DNA from: Burkholderiaceae bacterium | GTDB lineage: Bacteria > Pseudomonadota > Gammaproteobacteria > Burkholderiales > Burkholderiaceae_B | Direction: 5' to 3' | Assembly (NCBI GenBank): GCA_023653055.1 | Contig: JAMNXR010000017.1 | Span: 1 to 64,000 of the forward strand | Length of the DNA: 64,000 bases | In this document: piece after piece, positions 1 through 10,093 of the stretch | How the letters are laid out: each line of letters begins with the position of its first letter | Position numbering within the stretch: the stretch's first letter is position 1 | The notes under the pieces: model-generated | Told to the model about the DNA's origin: nothing | Database searches by the model: none | The model's input: only the letters and a program-made list of their open reading frames with translations | Translations under genes and position numbers: made by a program

Positions 1-392
1 CGCTTGTGTCCCAGTAACTCTAAGGCACGATTGGCGATCACCTCATTGGCGTTCATATTGGTCGAGGTGCCTGCGCCCCCTTGAATCAGATCCACCACAA
101 ACTGCTCATGCAGATTGCCTTGCAATATTTCCTTGGAAGCCGCGACGATCGCATCGCACTTTGTCGCATCCAGCATACCAAGTTCTAGATTGGTCTGAGC
201 CGCTGCAATTTTGAGTTCGGCCAAGGCGCGGACCAAATCAGGATAGGTCGAAATTGGCAACCCTGTGATGGGGAAATTTTCAATCGCACGCAGCGTATGG
301 ACGCCGTAATAAGCTTGGGACGGCACATCTCGATTTCCGAGCAAGTCATGCTCTTGACGCGTGTTGTCTGAATCTATGCTGGTAATGCTCAT
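1..392 (-). CDS. aspA: Aspartate ammonia-lyase / fumarate lyase family, N-terminal part (truncated by window edge)
   Basis: Reverse translation from 392 gives MSITSIDSDNTRQEHDLLGNRDVPSQAYYGVHTLRAIENFPITG...GGAGTSTNMNANEVIANRALELLGHK, typical of aspartase/fumarase class II. Confidence 0.9.
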   Translation of the reverse strand, partial: MSITSIDSDNTRQEHDLLGNRDVPSQAYYGVHTLRAIENFPITGLPISTYPDLVRALAELKIAAAQTNLELGMLDATKCDAIVAASKEILQGNLHEQFVVDLIQGGAGTSTNMNANEVIANRALELLGHK

Positions 393-464
393 GCGAGAGG
401 CTCCGTAAGGCAATTAAAAAGAATGCAGCTAAGCATCCACACTCAACCACCTAACTATCCTACC

Positions 465-1589
465 TCAATCAATCGCGTTTCTTTGTGAAAATTCAATTAA
501 TAATTGACACACCTTCTCAGGCTGCTCTTGCTGCACCCAATGACCCGCCCCCTCCACCAGAAAAGTGCCCTGATAGCGCGTGGTCAATGCACCCTCCACG
601 CGCTCGAGTCCCCCTGGCGTTTGATAGACACCCCAATCTTGCTGACCACCAATAAACATCGACGGAACATCAATTGTTTTGCCCGCAAACACCGCTAGAT
701 CTTTATCGCCGGGGTTCGCACGGTAGCCTTGCAACCCACCTTGAAAACCCGTGCGGTCGTATTCGTCCACATAGAATTTGAGTTCCGCCTCAGTCAGCCA
801 GGTGCACGCAGCAATTTCCTGCACCGAAGGCATGTCAGGTGCGACAGACTCCGCCATGCCTTTATCCAAATCCATGACGTAATAGCGGGGCAACTTTTCC
901 CATTCGCTCGCCGTCAACCCACTTAAACGAAAGGGCTTATTGGGGGTCCAGTCGGCACTTTTCACATGATAGTAAGCACGCAAAAAATCATGGAGTCCTT
1001 GCGTGGGATGCCAAATGTTTTCATTGGCAGGCTCTGTGGCGTAATACCGCATGTAATACTTTCTAGGCGGCTTAAGTTGCGTGAGCGCCTCGTCAATCAG
1101 GTTAGGAGGCGCCGGCTTGACTCCCTGATTGGCGGTATTAAAGGGCAATGCGACTGGCCCTCCCCGAAAGGGTGAGCTCATCATCACCACCGAGCGAAAA
1201 ATATCGGGGCGCATCAAGGCACACCAGCCCGCCAACGGTGATCCTTGATCATGTCCGACCACAACTGCAACGGTGCGATGCCCCAAGGCCGCGACCAAGG
1301 CTAAGACATCATGCGTCTTATTAAGCGTACTAAAAGGGCGCAAATCATCGTGATAGGAGACACCTGCGCCACCGCTACGACCATAGCCACGCACATCCGG
1401 TGCAACGACATGAAAGCCCTGCTCGGCCAACGGCACCAAGACCTTTCGCCAACTATAGGCAAGCTCCGGAAAGCCGTGCAACAGCACCATCAGAGGTCGG
1501 CCCGTCCCCTCAAAGCCCGCCTCCAGAATATGCATGGTGATGCCGTTGACATCATGAACAAGCCTAGAGCGGACCCCCGATGGCAGCAT
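465..1589 (-). CDS. Alpha/beta-fold hydrolase (epoxide hydrolase-like)
   Basis: LLHGFPELAYSWR, APDVRGYGRS, GHDQGSPLAGW nucleophile elbow, C-terminal GAGHWVQQEQPE. Confidence 0.88.
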   Translation of the reverse strand: MLPSGVRSRLVHDVNGITMHILEAGFEGTGRPLMVLLHGFPELAYSWRKVLVPLAEQGFHVVAPDVRGYGRSGGAGVSYHDDLRPFSTLNKTHDVLALVAALGHRTVAVVVGHDQGSPLAGWCALMRPDIFRSVVMMSSPFRGGPVALPFNTANQGVKPAPPNLIDEALTQLKPPRKYYMRYYATEPANENIWHPTQGLHDFLRAYYHVKSADWTPNKPFRLSGLTASEWEKLPRYYVMDLDKGMAESVAPDMPSVQEIAACTWLTEAELKFYVDEYDRTGFQGGLQGYRANPGDKDLAVFAGKTIDVPSMFIGGQQDWGVYQTPGGLERVEGALTTRYQGTFLVEGAGHWVQQEQPEKVCQLLIEFSQRNAID

Positions 1590-1590
1590 C

Positions 1591-2556
1591 TTAATTACGC
1601 TCTAAGTTGATCGCATCAGCCGTTTTCTTCCAAATATCGAGCTGGGACTTGTTGAAATCTCCCATTTCCTTTGGCGTTGAGCTTTGCAACTCAAACGCAA
1701 TCTTGTCCAACTGCTCACGCACGTCTTTACGTCCAGCCACCTCTTTCATGGCTTTCCCGACGCGATCGACAACATCCTTTGGTAAACCGGCAGGACCAAA
1801 TAGGCCGGCCCAAGGCACGATGGTCATACCCTTGATGCCGACCTCCTCTGCGGTGGGTGTTTCAGGCGCTAACGGGCTGCGGTTCGGCAACAGTGTCATG
1901 AGTACGCGCAAACGTCCCTCTTGCACCATTTGCAACGCATTGCCTGGTGTGGCTAACAACACCTGAATGCGACCAGCAATCAGATCCGCAGTTGCAGGGG
2001 CGTCGCCCTTGTACGGGACATGCACCATATTAAGTTTGGACTCCTGTGCAAACTGTGCCGTTGTCAGGATGCTGGTGCCATTACCACTGCCGTAGTTCAG
2101 CTTGCCAGGGTTAGCCTTTGCATAGGCAATGAGTTCTTTCATGTTTTTGGCAGGAACATCTGCATTCACAAACATGAAAAATCCGAACTTACCCACTAAA
2201 GAAATCGGCGTAAATGCCGTGATGGGATCGTAGGGAGGCGTTTTGCGCATCGTGGGCGCCCCATTCAAGCCTGTCGTGGTTGCAAACAAGAGCGTGTAGC
2301 CATCTGCAGGCGCGTTAATCACCGCGTTTCCGGCAATCGCGCCATCAGCGCCTGCACGGTTGTCAATAATGATGGGCTGACCCAAGCTTTCGGATAAGGC
2401 TTTCATCACAATACGCGCAGTCTGGTCGGCCGCACCTGCTGGTGGGAAAGGCACAATCATACGAATGGGTTTGTTTGGGTAGCTTTGTGCAAAGCTGCTC
2501 ACGCTCGCGCCGAGAATACAGGTACCCAGCAATAATGATTTAAGAAGTCGCTTCAT
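1591..2556 (-). CDS. Tripartite tricarboxylate transporter substrate-binding protein (Bug family)
   Basis: Signal peptide MKRLLKSLLLGTCILGASVSSFAQ; YPNKPIRMIVPFPPAGAADQTAR and NRAGADGAIAGNAV motifs. Start placed at the internal Met before the signal peptide. Confidence 0.9.
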   Translation of the reverse strand: MKRLLKSLLLGTCILGASVSSFAQSYPNKPIRMIVPFPPAGAADQTARIVMKALSESLGQPIIIDNRAGADGAIAGNAVINAPADGYTLLFATTTGLNGAPTMRKTPPYDPITAFTPISLVGKFGFFMFVNADVPAKNMKELIAYAKANPGKLNYGSGNGTSILTTAQFAQESKLNMVHVPYKGDAPATADLIAGRIQVLLATPGNALQMVQEGRLRVLMTLLPNRSPLAPETPTAEEVGIKGMTIVPWAGLFGPAGLPKDVVDRVGKAMKEVAGRKDVREQLDKIAFELQSSTPKEMGDFNKSQLDIWKKTADAINLERN

Positions 2557-2718
2557 TTTTATCCTCTTATTAGTTTTAGTACTACATCCATTTGTATTGA
2601 TAAACCGCCTCACGCACGCTGTCTACAAGGGTTATCCCCTTAATATTCCTGAGCGTGCGTATACAGTCACCGATCACCCATAAAATACCTGTTAAAACGA
2701 ACAATTTTTCTAGCGGAT

Positions 2719-3714
2719 ATGCATCACGTTATGTCTCAACCACGTTCTATCGCAATGATCGGTGCTGGCCTCGCAGGTTTGAGTTGTGCACAGGCACTAA
2801 CTGCCCAGGGGCACCATGTGCAGATTTTTGAAAAAAGTCGCGGTGTGGGCGGGCGAATGAGCACACGCAGTTTTGAAGATTGGGCGTGTGATCATGGCGC
2901 GCAATACTTCACCGCGACCGATCCAGCCTTCAAGCTTCAAGTCGAGCGCTGGCAATCTGTTGGCGCTGCAGCGCTTTGGGACGCAAAGATGACTAGCTTT
3001 GACGCAGAGGGTTGGCAAACAATCAAACCGTCTGTGGGTCGCTTTGTAGGTACACCATCGATGACCTCCCCTGGGAAACAGCTCGCAAAAGATCTAACGA
3101 TCCATTTTTCAACGACCATCGATCAACTCTTGCGTGAGGGCGGGGGTTGGACGTTGCATAGCAAAGAGCATGGCCTGAACGCGTCACGCTTCGATACCGT
3201 CCTGCTAGCGATTCCCTCCAAGCAAGCGGAGGTCCTTGTGCAGCCGCACTCGCAAGTACTGTATCAATACTGCCAAGATGCCGTGATGTTGCCAAACTGG
3301 ACATTGATGGTCTATGCCAAGGCGCCCCTGCCGCTAGACTTTGATGCGGCATTTATTAATCAGGGCATGTATAGCTGGCTCGCCCGTAGTTCGAGCAAAC
3401 CCATGCGTCCGCAAGCGGAGGCGTGGGTCGCTCAGGCCACAAGCGAATGGAGCAGCGCGCATGAACATTTGACTAAAGATGAAGCGGCACCGTTATTGGT
3501 CGATGGCTTCGAAGCACTGACAGGCTACCGACCCGAACTGTTCCAAAATCATCTCTGGCGCTTTGCAAGACTCGCTCAACCAAACGATACGGGCCCACAG
3601 TTTGACCCAACACTGCAGCTGGGCCTATGCGGTGACTGGACGACCGGTCAAAAGGTCGAAGGTGCATGGCTCAGCGGGCAGGAACTTGCGCGCATCCTCT
3701 TCATTCACGCCTGA
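2719..3714 (+). CDS. FAD-dependent oxidoreductase (renalase/amine oxidase-like)
   Basis: N-terminal dinucleotide-binding IAMIGAGLAGLSCAQAL...EKSRGVGGRMSTR; C-terminal LGLCGDWTTGQKVEGAWLSG. Confidence 0.88.
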   Translation: MHHVMSQPRSIAMIGAGLAGLSCAQALTAQGHHVQIFEKSRGVGGRMSTRSFEDWACDHGAQYFTATDPAFKLQVERWQSVGAAALWDAKMTSFDAEGWQTIKPSVGRFVGTPSMTSPGKQLAKDLTIHFSTTIDQLLREGGGWTLHSKEHGLNASRFDTVLLAIPSKQAEVLVQPHSQVLYQYCQDAVMLPNWTLMVYAKAPLPLDFDAAFINQGMYSWLARSSSKPMRPQAEAWVAQATSEWSSAHEHLTKDEAAPLLVDGFEALTGYRPELFQNHLWRFARLAQPNDTGPQFDPTLQLGLCGDWTTGQKVEGAWLSGQELARILFIHA

Positions 3715-3729
3715 CTCAATGACCTTTCC

Positions 3730-4554
3730 TTGATCACAATGACTCTCTCACACCGCACACTCAAAGATCAGATGTACGAAGTGGTCTTCAAAAGCGAATC
3801 GTCCGCCGGGCGATTATTCGACAAAATTCTCATTGGGATGATTGCGCTATCACTCGTGGTGGTGATTCTTGACAGCATCAGCGATATCGCCCAACGCTTT
3901 CACTCAATTTTATTCACGCTAGAGTGGTTTTTCACCCTCCTCTTTAGCTTGGAATACATCGCACGCCTGTACTGCGCAAAAAATCGTATCAAGTACGCGA
4001 CCAGTTTTTTTGGGGTGATCGATTTGATTGCCGTACTCCCCACCTATTTGGCTTTATTTTTCCCTGATCTACATGCCTTAATTGACATTCGTATCTTACG
4101 CATGATTCGAATCTTTCGTATTTTTAAACTCACGGCCTATGTCGAGGAATATGCACATTTGGGACACGCGCTGAGTGCCAGTCGCAAAAAAATCCTTGTT
4201 TTTCTATCCTTTGTCTTAATGATCGTACTGGTCATGGGCACACTCATGTATGTCGTTGAAGGTCCTGAAAATGGTTTTACAAGTATCCCCATTGCAACGT
4301 ATTGGGCGATCACCACCATGACCACCGTGGGCTTTGGTGATATCACGCCCCATACTGATCTGGGTAAGCTGATCGCCTCCGTCATGATGTTGATGGGCTG
4401 GGGAACACTGGCCGTTCCGACCGGAATCGTGACCTCAGAAATGTCACGCTCGCACGGCAGACGTCTGCTTGCTCAAGCAAGCTGTCATGAATGTGGGGCC
4501 GATCATTTAGAGAAACAGGACCTCTTCTGCCGGGACTGCGGCGCTAAGATTTAA
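3730..4554 (+). CDS. Voltage-gated potassium channel-like ion transporter with C-terminal zinc ribbon
   Basis: S4-like RILRMIRIFRIFK, selectivity filter TMTTVGFGD, C-terminal CHECGADHLEKQDLFCRDCGAKI. Confidence 0.88.
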   Translation: MITMTLSHRTLKDQMYEVVFKSESSAGRLFDKILIGMIALSLVVVILDSISDIAQRFHSILFTLEWFFTLLFSLEYIARLYCAKNRIKYATSFFGVIDLIAVLPTYLALFFPDLHALIDIRILRMIRIFRIFKLTAYVEEYAHLGHALSASRKKILVFLSFVLMIVLVMGTLMYVVEGPENGFTSIPIATYWAITTMTTVGFGDITPHTDLGKLIASVMMLMGWGTLAVPTGIVTSEMSRSHGRRLLAQASCHECGADHLEKQDLFCRDCGAKI

Positions 4555-4709
4555 ACAAAACTTAGCCTAGAACCTCACAATATCTCGCATTTAGGGGTTA
4601 TCGAGTAAAGATCACTCGATCTTCACATACAGATCATCCAAAATGGCGAAATTAGAATACAGAACAAAAAATATTCCTTCCCCCTATTCCATTGTTAATA
4701 GAAAACAAT

Positions 4710-6005
4710 ATGTCTAAGAAAATCAAAGCTCTGTTATTGATGTCCGTGGCTGCTGTCACGTCCCTCACAGGTTGTGTACAAACGGGATCGACAACGTTTC
4801 GAGATATGTCCTCGGCGTATCGTACAGTGTTAGAAGACTACGCGAACGACAATGTAGTACTCAATATTGTTCGTTCGTCTAAGATGATGCCGGTCAGCTT
4901 TTTGGATATGCCCTCAGTGGTCGGCACTGGAAGCGTGACTGCAGGTGCCGGTATCTCGGGAACGGTCATGAGCAATGCCGCCAACTCCATCCCAGGATTT
5001 TTCTCTGCAGCAGCAGGCTCTTCGTATGCGCCCAATGCGAGTTTATCTGTCAACAACGGATTTAACTTTACGCAATCCTCTTTGGATAATGCGCAGTTCA
5101 TGACGTCTTTCTTAAGCGACATTACTCCTCAGACCGTCGCTAGCCTGTCGAACAACCAAGTGGCTCCAAAATCGATTTTGTATTCCCTTGTGATCGACAC
5201 CATTGAATTGCGCGACAAAAACAACGTTATTGTCCTCAGCAGAACGAATAACCCGCTCTTACCTGAATATGAGGACTTTCAACGGGTGATGTACACCCTC
5301 ATCCAAGCGGGGCTTAACACCGAGCTTGTTCCACAAAAACAAATCGTCTCTGCCCTTATGACGGCTGAAGAGCTGAACCGTAATTTGATTGCGGCTGTGA
5401 CGGCGCAGACTCAACCAGGCACGATGGTTGAGACCATCAAAAATGGTGGCAAAACCATGTATCAATTGGTACGAGTCGTGCCCACCACACGCATGTGTTT
5501 AAATAGACAGGCTGAACAGGACACACTTGGTGGTATTTTTGGGGATTCTGCTTACTGTAATCAATCCGCGACTGGTGTCATACCCGCTAAGTCTATACCC
5601 GCTGCCACCCTTGAGGCGTTGAAGAAGTCAGGGCTACAAAAAGGCAGCATCCTAGTTGTCAAAATGCGCTCAACACGGAATGTGTTTGATTACCTTGGTT
5701 CCTTGGTCACGCTTCAAAATCAGGATCCACCTCAGCTCATTAAAGTCCTCAATTCAGATCAATTTGCCAAGAATCCTAGTATGCGTTACGACCCGAATGC
5801 TACGGCTTACCCACTTTTAATCGTAAACAAGGATCGATCCTCAGGTAGTACTCTGACTTCTGTGAATTATCAAGGTGCCACCTACAACGTACCCGCAGAT
5901 TCGGCCAGCTACACTCGGCAAGTACTAACCATAGTCTCACAGCTTCTTACACTCAACAAGGTACCAGGCTCCATTCCGAGCTCACCAGCAGTGCTGATCA
6001 AGTAA
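4710..6005 (+). CDS. Putative lipoprotein of unknown function
   Basis: Signal peptide with lipobox LTGC (MSKKIKALLLMSVAAVTSLTGC); no domain recognised. Confidence 0.65.
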   Translation: MSKKIKALLLMSVAAVTSLTGCVQTGSTTFRDMSSAYRTVLEDYANDNVVLNIVRSSKMMPVSFLDMPSVVGTGSVTAGAGISGTVMSNAANSIPGFFSAAAGSSYAPNASLSVNNGFNFTQSSLDNAQFMTSFLSDITPQTVASLSNNQVAPKSILYSLVIDTIELRDKNNVIVLSRTNNPLLPEYEDFQRVMYTLIQAGLNTELVPQKQIVSALMTAEELNRNLIAAVTAQTQPGTMVETIKNGGKTMYQLVRVVPTTRMCLNRQAEQDTLGGIFGDSAYCNQSATGVIPAKSIPAATLEALKKSGLQKGSILVVKMRSTRNVFDYLGSLVTLQNQDPPQLIKVLNSDQFAKNPSMRYDPNATAYPLLIVNKDRSSGSTLTSVNYQGATYNVPADSASYTRQVLTIVSQLLTLNKVPGSIPSSPAVLIK

Positions 6006-6022
6006 AGAAGTTTGTTACAGCT

Positions 6023-6054
6023 AAAGCCAAGCAACACGCTTGGCTTTTTTTTTG
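6023..6054 (+). terminator. Rho-independent terminator
   Basis: AAAGCCAAGC-AACAC-GCTTGGCTTT perfect 10-bp stem followed by a T-run, just downstream of 6005. Confidence 0.9.
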
Positions 6055-6078
6055 TATTTTTGCACCTCGCTCGACTGA

Positions 6079-7317
6079 TCATCCATGTGATAAAAAAGCT
6101 GAAACCAACAGCATGATGAGCATCGTTAATCCCAGGCCAGCACCCACGTATAAACCATAGCGCTGACCACCTGCCATAAAACCCAAAACTGTTTTTGCAA
6201 TCAAACTTGCCGCCAAAGCCAAGAGCACGCCCAGTTGCGCAGACTTTAAGTCTAAACCGCCCGTCACGTGAAGCTGCACAACACTGGTAATGGCAGCATG
6301 CAGCTCAGCGATCGCTACCAACCCAGTCAGTATCAACATACTGCCCTCTCCGAACAGCGAAGCTAACCAAGCCGATAGTAAAACCACTGCGGAAATGATG
6401 ACAGCAATGAGAATTGCTTGACTGAGCTTGAATGCTCGCGAGGGGAGTTCGCTTGAAGCAACGGGATGGCGAATGCCTATTCGAGCACACAGCAATGCAA
6501 CGCCCAACAGGGTGAGTGCCGCCGCTGCGATAGGTGCAACCAGGGACTTTAGTAATGCTGGTGAAATCAGGCCAAGCACCACCGTCACCAACAATAAAGA
6601 TGACAGGTTAGCCAACAGTGCTGCAGCGCTTGCTATTGCCGTCAACGCGGGGACTTCCCTAGCGCGCTTACCAAAACTGGCAACGGCCAAAGTTGAGGAT
6701 ACAAAACCTGCAAAAAAACCAGTAAGAGGAAAGCCAACACTTGGCCCCACTGCACGCTGGGCGATATGCCCCATCATACCGACAACCATGACCAGCACGA
6801 CAATTCGCCAGATCATATGCAAGTCGAGCACCCCCCATGGATCAAGAGGATGCTGAGGGAGAAGGGGTAACACGACAACCGCCGCGGCGGCAAGCATCAG
6901 GAGGTCCTGCAACTCCTGCTCACTGACCAATTCACGACTCAGGCGTTGTAGGTGTGGTTTCGCATACAACAAAATGGCAACCGTAACACCTAGCGCAGCA
7001 GACATGACGAGCTCTTTACGTGCTAGCCCCCCCAGCATAAAGCTCACCAGCATGGTGACCTCGCCAGTCAATCCGGGATCTGTATCCGCTGTTTTTAAAT
7101 ATCCTGCGACGGCCAGTGCACCCACTACAAGCAAGCCCGCGACGAAAGGGGCCACACCGAACCCCCAGGTCACCGAGCCCAACACAGCAATCAGGGCATG
7201 CGTACGTGTTCCTGCTTTTGCAGTGTCATGGCCATGTGCCCGCTCTCTCACCAAGCCGATGAGGAGCCCGACTCCCAAGGCTGTCAAGGTCCCTCTTACT
7301 GCTTCCTCTGACCACAT
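6079..7317 (-). CDS. MgtC/SapB family / DUF4010 integral membrane protein
   Basis: TALGVGLLIGLVRERAHG...AGTRTHALIAVLG MgtC-type N-terminus and a polytopic membrane C-terminal half. Confidence 0.85.
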   Translation of the reverse strand: MWSEEAVRGTLTALGVGLLIGLVRERAHGHDTAKAGTRTHALIAVLGSVTWGFGVAPFVAGLLVVGALAVAGYLKTADTDPGLTGEVTMLVSFMLGGLARKELVMSAALGVTVAILLYAKPHLQRLSRELVSEQELQDLLMLAAAAVVVLPLLPQHPLDPWGVLDLHMIWRIVVLVMVVGMMGHIAQRAVGPSVGFPLTGFFAGFVSSTLAVASFGKRAREVPALTAIASAAALLANLSSLLLVTVVLGLISPALLKSLVAPIAAAALTLLGVALLCARIGIRHPVASSELPSRAFKLSQAILIAVIISAVVLLSAWLASLFGEGSMLILTGLVAIAELHAAITSVVQLHVTGGLDLKSAQLGVLLALAASLIAKTVLGFMAGGQRYGLYVGAGLGLTMLIMLLVSAFLSHG

Positions 7318-7391
7318 GACGCGACTCCTAAAAATTACACTTTAGGGCTCGACTCAATCACTTGAGAGGCTTGGGTGGCTGAAAGACAGAC

Positions 7392-8288
7392 TTATTGCTG
7401 ATACTTAACGTAAAAGTTGTTTAACTCATCGAAGATCACCGATGAGATGTAGCCGGTAGCAGGCATCGCACGAACAGTGATTGTTTCACTGACTAAAAAA
7501 TTCTCAAATGCCCAACCCGGTGGGAGATTTAGCTGATCTTTTAGGTCTATCAAGCCTTCACGGGTGAGGTTCGTTGACACTTCATTGGTGAAGGAATACA
7601 TAATGTAAGAATCACCAACAGGCGACACCAGCCTATGCGCCAGTGTTCCGATGTTCCAAATATAATAAATTTGGCTGTTGTAATTGTAAGACGTGTAAGG
7701 TGAATCGATCAGACCGGCAATAATTTCCGTTTTCTTTTTAAATGCATCCCAAATACTAATACGAACTTCGCCATTTTTCGAAAAACGTAATTGTCCAATA
7801 TAAAAGAATTTGTCTCGGACAGTAGAGAGATTGACGTCCATGATGAACTGGTGAGACCCTCCCCGAAAGACCTTCAACCCAGTATCCGTGGCGAGCGTCT
7901 GGGCGGTAATCGAAGCAACCGTTAAATTGTAGTAATAATTTTCATCGCAAGAGGGTACAACCATATAGGTAGAGTAGGTCGTTACCACGTAGCTGAGTGT
8001 CCACCAATCAAAAGCGCCGGCAAAAATCGTACATACCAAACCCCTCGCATTCATGATCCCAGCAAGCGCGGCATCTGTTTGGCTTTTAAGAGAAAATTTT
8101 TTGTTGGGTTGACTTTCAGAAGCTGTCGAGGGCACGGCCGAGCTTTGAGCAGCAGCGGGCGATGTCAAAATGGAAGGCTGCGTTTTGGAAGGCTGCGTTT
8201 GTTGCCCCCAGGCAAACATCGCGCTGTGCATTAAAAAGAAAGCAAAGAGAAACTTTAACTTAAGCATAAGAGCGAAAGAGGAACTCAT
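7392..8288 (-). CDS. Secreted/exported hypothetical protein
   Basis: Hydrophobic signal-like N-terminus, then a Q/S/P-rich linker; no domain recognised. Start could be the internal Met near 8267. Confidence 0.5.
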   Translation of the reverse strand: MSSSFALMLKLKFLFAFFLMHSAMFAWGQQTQPSKTQPSILTSPAAAQSSAVPSTASESQPNKKFSLKSQTDAALAGIMNARGLVCTIFAGAFDWWTLSYVVTTYSTYMVVPSCDENYYYNLTVASITAQTLATDTGLKVFRGGSHQFIMDVNLSTVRDKFFYIGQLRFSKNGEVRISIWDAFKKKTEIIAGLIDSPYTSYNYNSQIYYIWNIGTLAHRLVSPVGDSYIMYSFTNEVSTNLTREGLIDLKDQLNLPPGWAFENFLVSETITVRAMPATGYISSVIFDELNNFYVKYQQ

Positions 8289-8549
8289 TAAGGTTAAAGA
8301 AAATTACAAGACATAAAAGTCTTGGATTTGTGAATATAAGATATAAGTGTTTATCATACTTCCTAAGTGTCACTCATCAAACACTATCAGATCAAATCCG
8401 CTTGTAAACCTTCTACAAGTTCTCTCAAATACTCACAGCCATCTTTTCGCGAACCAAATAAATCTAGCGATCTAGAGCTTACTCGGTTATAAGATGCAGA
8501 ATCTAGATTTTTCTGGCAGGCGCTTACACGCTCAACGCTCAACCTTGAC

Positions 8550-9341
8550 ATGAAAATACCTTTAAATTCATTTATTTTGGCTTTGAGCATTTGGTGCTCT
8601 GCTGCACTCTCCCAGACCTGTGACAAGCTTATTGTCACAGGTCCCCCTGCAGGCCCACCGTCTTCGTGGCTGCATAATGGGACGCTCATGGGTGCCTCTA
8701 TTGATTTCGTTAAAACTGTTGCGCTGGCTGCCGGAGCAAAATCGGTAGTCGTCAAACCATTTGACACTTGGGCTCAAGCCCTCAGAGCGACAGAAACAGG
8801 CGAAGTTGATCTCTTACTCTCTGCTGCGTATTCTAAAGAGCGGGCCCGATATATGACCTTTATTGAGCCACACTATTCCGGTCAGTTTGTGTACGTTATT
8901 GTATTAAACGGCAAGGAATTTCCTATCAGAGAGTATGCAGATCTCAAGGGCCGCAAAGGAATGGCAGCCAAAGGTGAGACGTATGGTAGTAGTAAATTTG
9001 GTGCCTTTGTTCAGTCAGAACTATCTCTTGAGCGCAGTGACTCTATCGAACATGCGTTTAAGGCGCTCTTAGCCGGAAAAGTTGATTATATTTTCTCGTA
9101 TCAAAATTCTGCGAATAGTGAAATTTTTAAACTAAAGATTGGTGAATCGGTCAGTGTCGCTAAGACCTATCCCTTTTATGCTGAAACGTTCATGGCAGTC
9201 TCGAAACGCTCAAAATGCTCTAGCCTGAACGCAGAGCTATCAAAACAAATCGCGATTGCGAAACAAGCCCATTTATACTATTCACTAAGCGAAAAATATC
9301 AGAGTATTTTTTTCGAGAATTTCGACTCTCCTCAGCGCTGA
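8550..9341 (+). CDS. Extracellular solute-binding protein family 3 (amino acid type)
   Basis: Signal peptide; LMGASIDFVKTVALAAGAKSVVVKPFDTWAQALRATETGEVDLLLSAAYSKERARYMTFIEPHYSGQFVYVI. Confidence 0.82.
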   Translation: MKIPLNSFILALSIWCSAALSQTCDKLIVTGPPAGPPSSWLHNGTLMGASIDFVKTVALAAGAKSVVVKPFDTWAQALRATETGEVDLLLSAAYSKERARYMTFIEPHYSGQFVYVIVLNGKEFPIREYADLKGRKGMAAKGETYGSSKFGAFVQSELSLERSDSIEHAFKALLAGKVDYIFSYQNSANSEIFKLKIGESVSVAKTYPFYAETFMAVSKRSKCSSLNAELSKQIAIAKQAHLYYSLSEKYQSIFFENFDSPQR

Positions 9342-9403
9342 TTTGTCCTGTTGATCTCCCTCAGCAACCTCATACAAATATTCCTATTTGATTTAAAAAC
9401 AAT

Positions 9404-10093
9404 TTGACAACGTACAGCCATACTTTTCGACCCAGTTCCTACACAACAGCACTTCTTCGCGTCATTAGCGAGCATTGTCCGGGGCTCCCAATGGACAGGG
9501 TTCTTGATGTGGGTGTAGGAAGCGGCATTTTTCTCTCAGAGCTTGGCCATCTTGGTGCCCAAGAGCTTTGGGGTGTGGACATCAACCCAGAAGCATTATC
9601 CCTCGCAGATAGCCTTCTTCACGTAGAGGTTGCCTCTACGCCTAGGTTTTTACTTGAAGGAGATATGTGGGAGCCACTGCCTCCAACACTTAACTTCAAT
9701 GTAATTGTCGCGAACTTACCTCACTTTCCAGCTAAAGTCATCCAATCCGATCGTCCTGAAACGTGGACGGGCGGTGATGGACGTCAAATCATGGATCGGT
9801 TTATTAACGCGCTACCTGAGCGACTCACGCATGATGGCGTTGCGTTTATTACACATCATGATTTGGTTGGATTTCAACATACCACTCAAACAATTCGTAA
9901 CGCTGGCCTGGTCTTAGACACCGTCGCAATCTGGACTGTTTTTGAGACACCTGAGCGCATGGATGCCGTCTCAGAGCAGACGCTTGCAGATGGACGAGAA
10001 TCCCTACGATACCTTGGTGGCTATGCCTTTGTGGATGCGCGTGTTTTAGCGATCAGGCCAGACCCCGACTTAAAGCAAATGTTAGCAACCTAA
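9404..10093 (+). CDS. Class I SAM-dependent methyltransferase
   Basis: VLDVGVGSGIFLSELG motif I, GVDINPEAL, NLPHFP (NPPY-like). TTG start. Confidence 0.8.
   Translation: MTTYSHTFRPSSYTTALLRVISEHCPGLPMDRVLDVGVGSGIFLSELGHLGAQELWGVDINPEALSLADSLLHVEVASTPRFLLEGDMWEPLPPTLNFNVIVANLPHFPAKVIQSDRPETWTGGDGRQIMDRFINALPERLTHDGVAFITHHDLVGFQHTTQTIRNAGLVLDTVAIWTVFETPERMDAVSEQTLADGRESLRYLGGYAFVDARVLAIRPDPDLKQMLAT

Noticed and set aside
1591-2556. Orphan Bug-family binding proteins (also 53112-54107) as remarkable
   Set aside because: Orphan TTT-type binding proteins without adjacent membrane components are a well-known expansion in Bordetella-like Burkholderiales.
8387-8777. Minus-strand ORFs overlapping the 8550 solute-binding protein
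   Set aside because: No recognisable motifs; they overlap a well-supported SBP gene.
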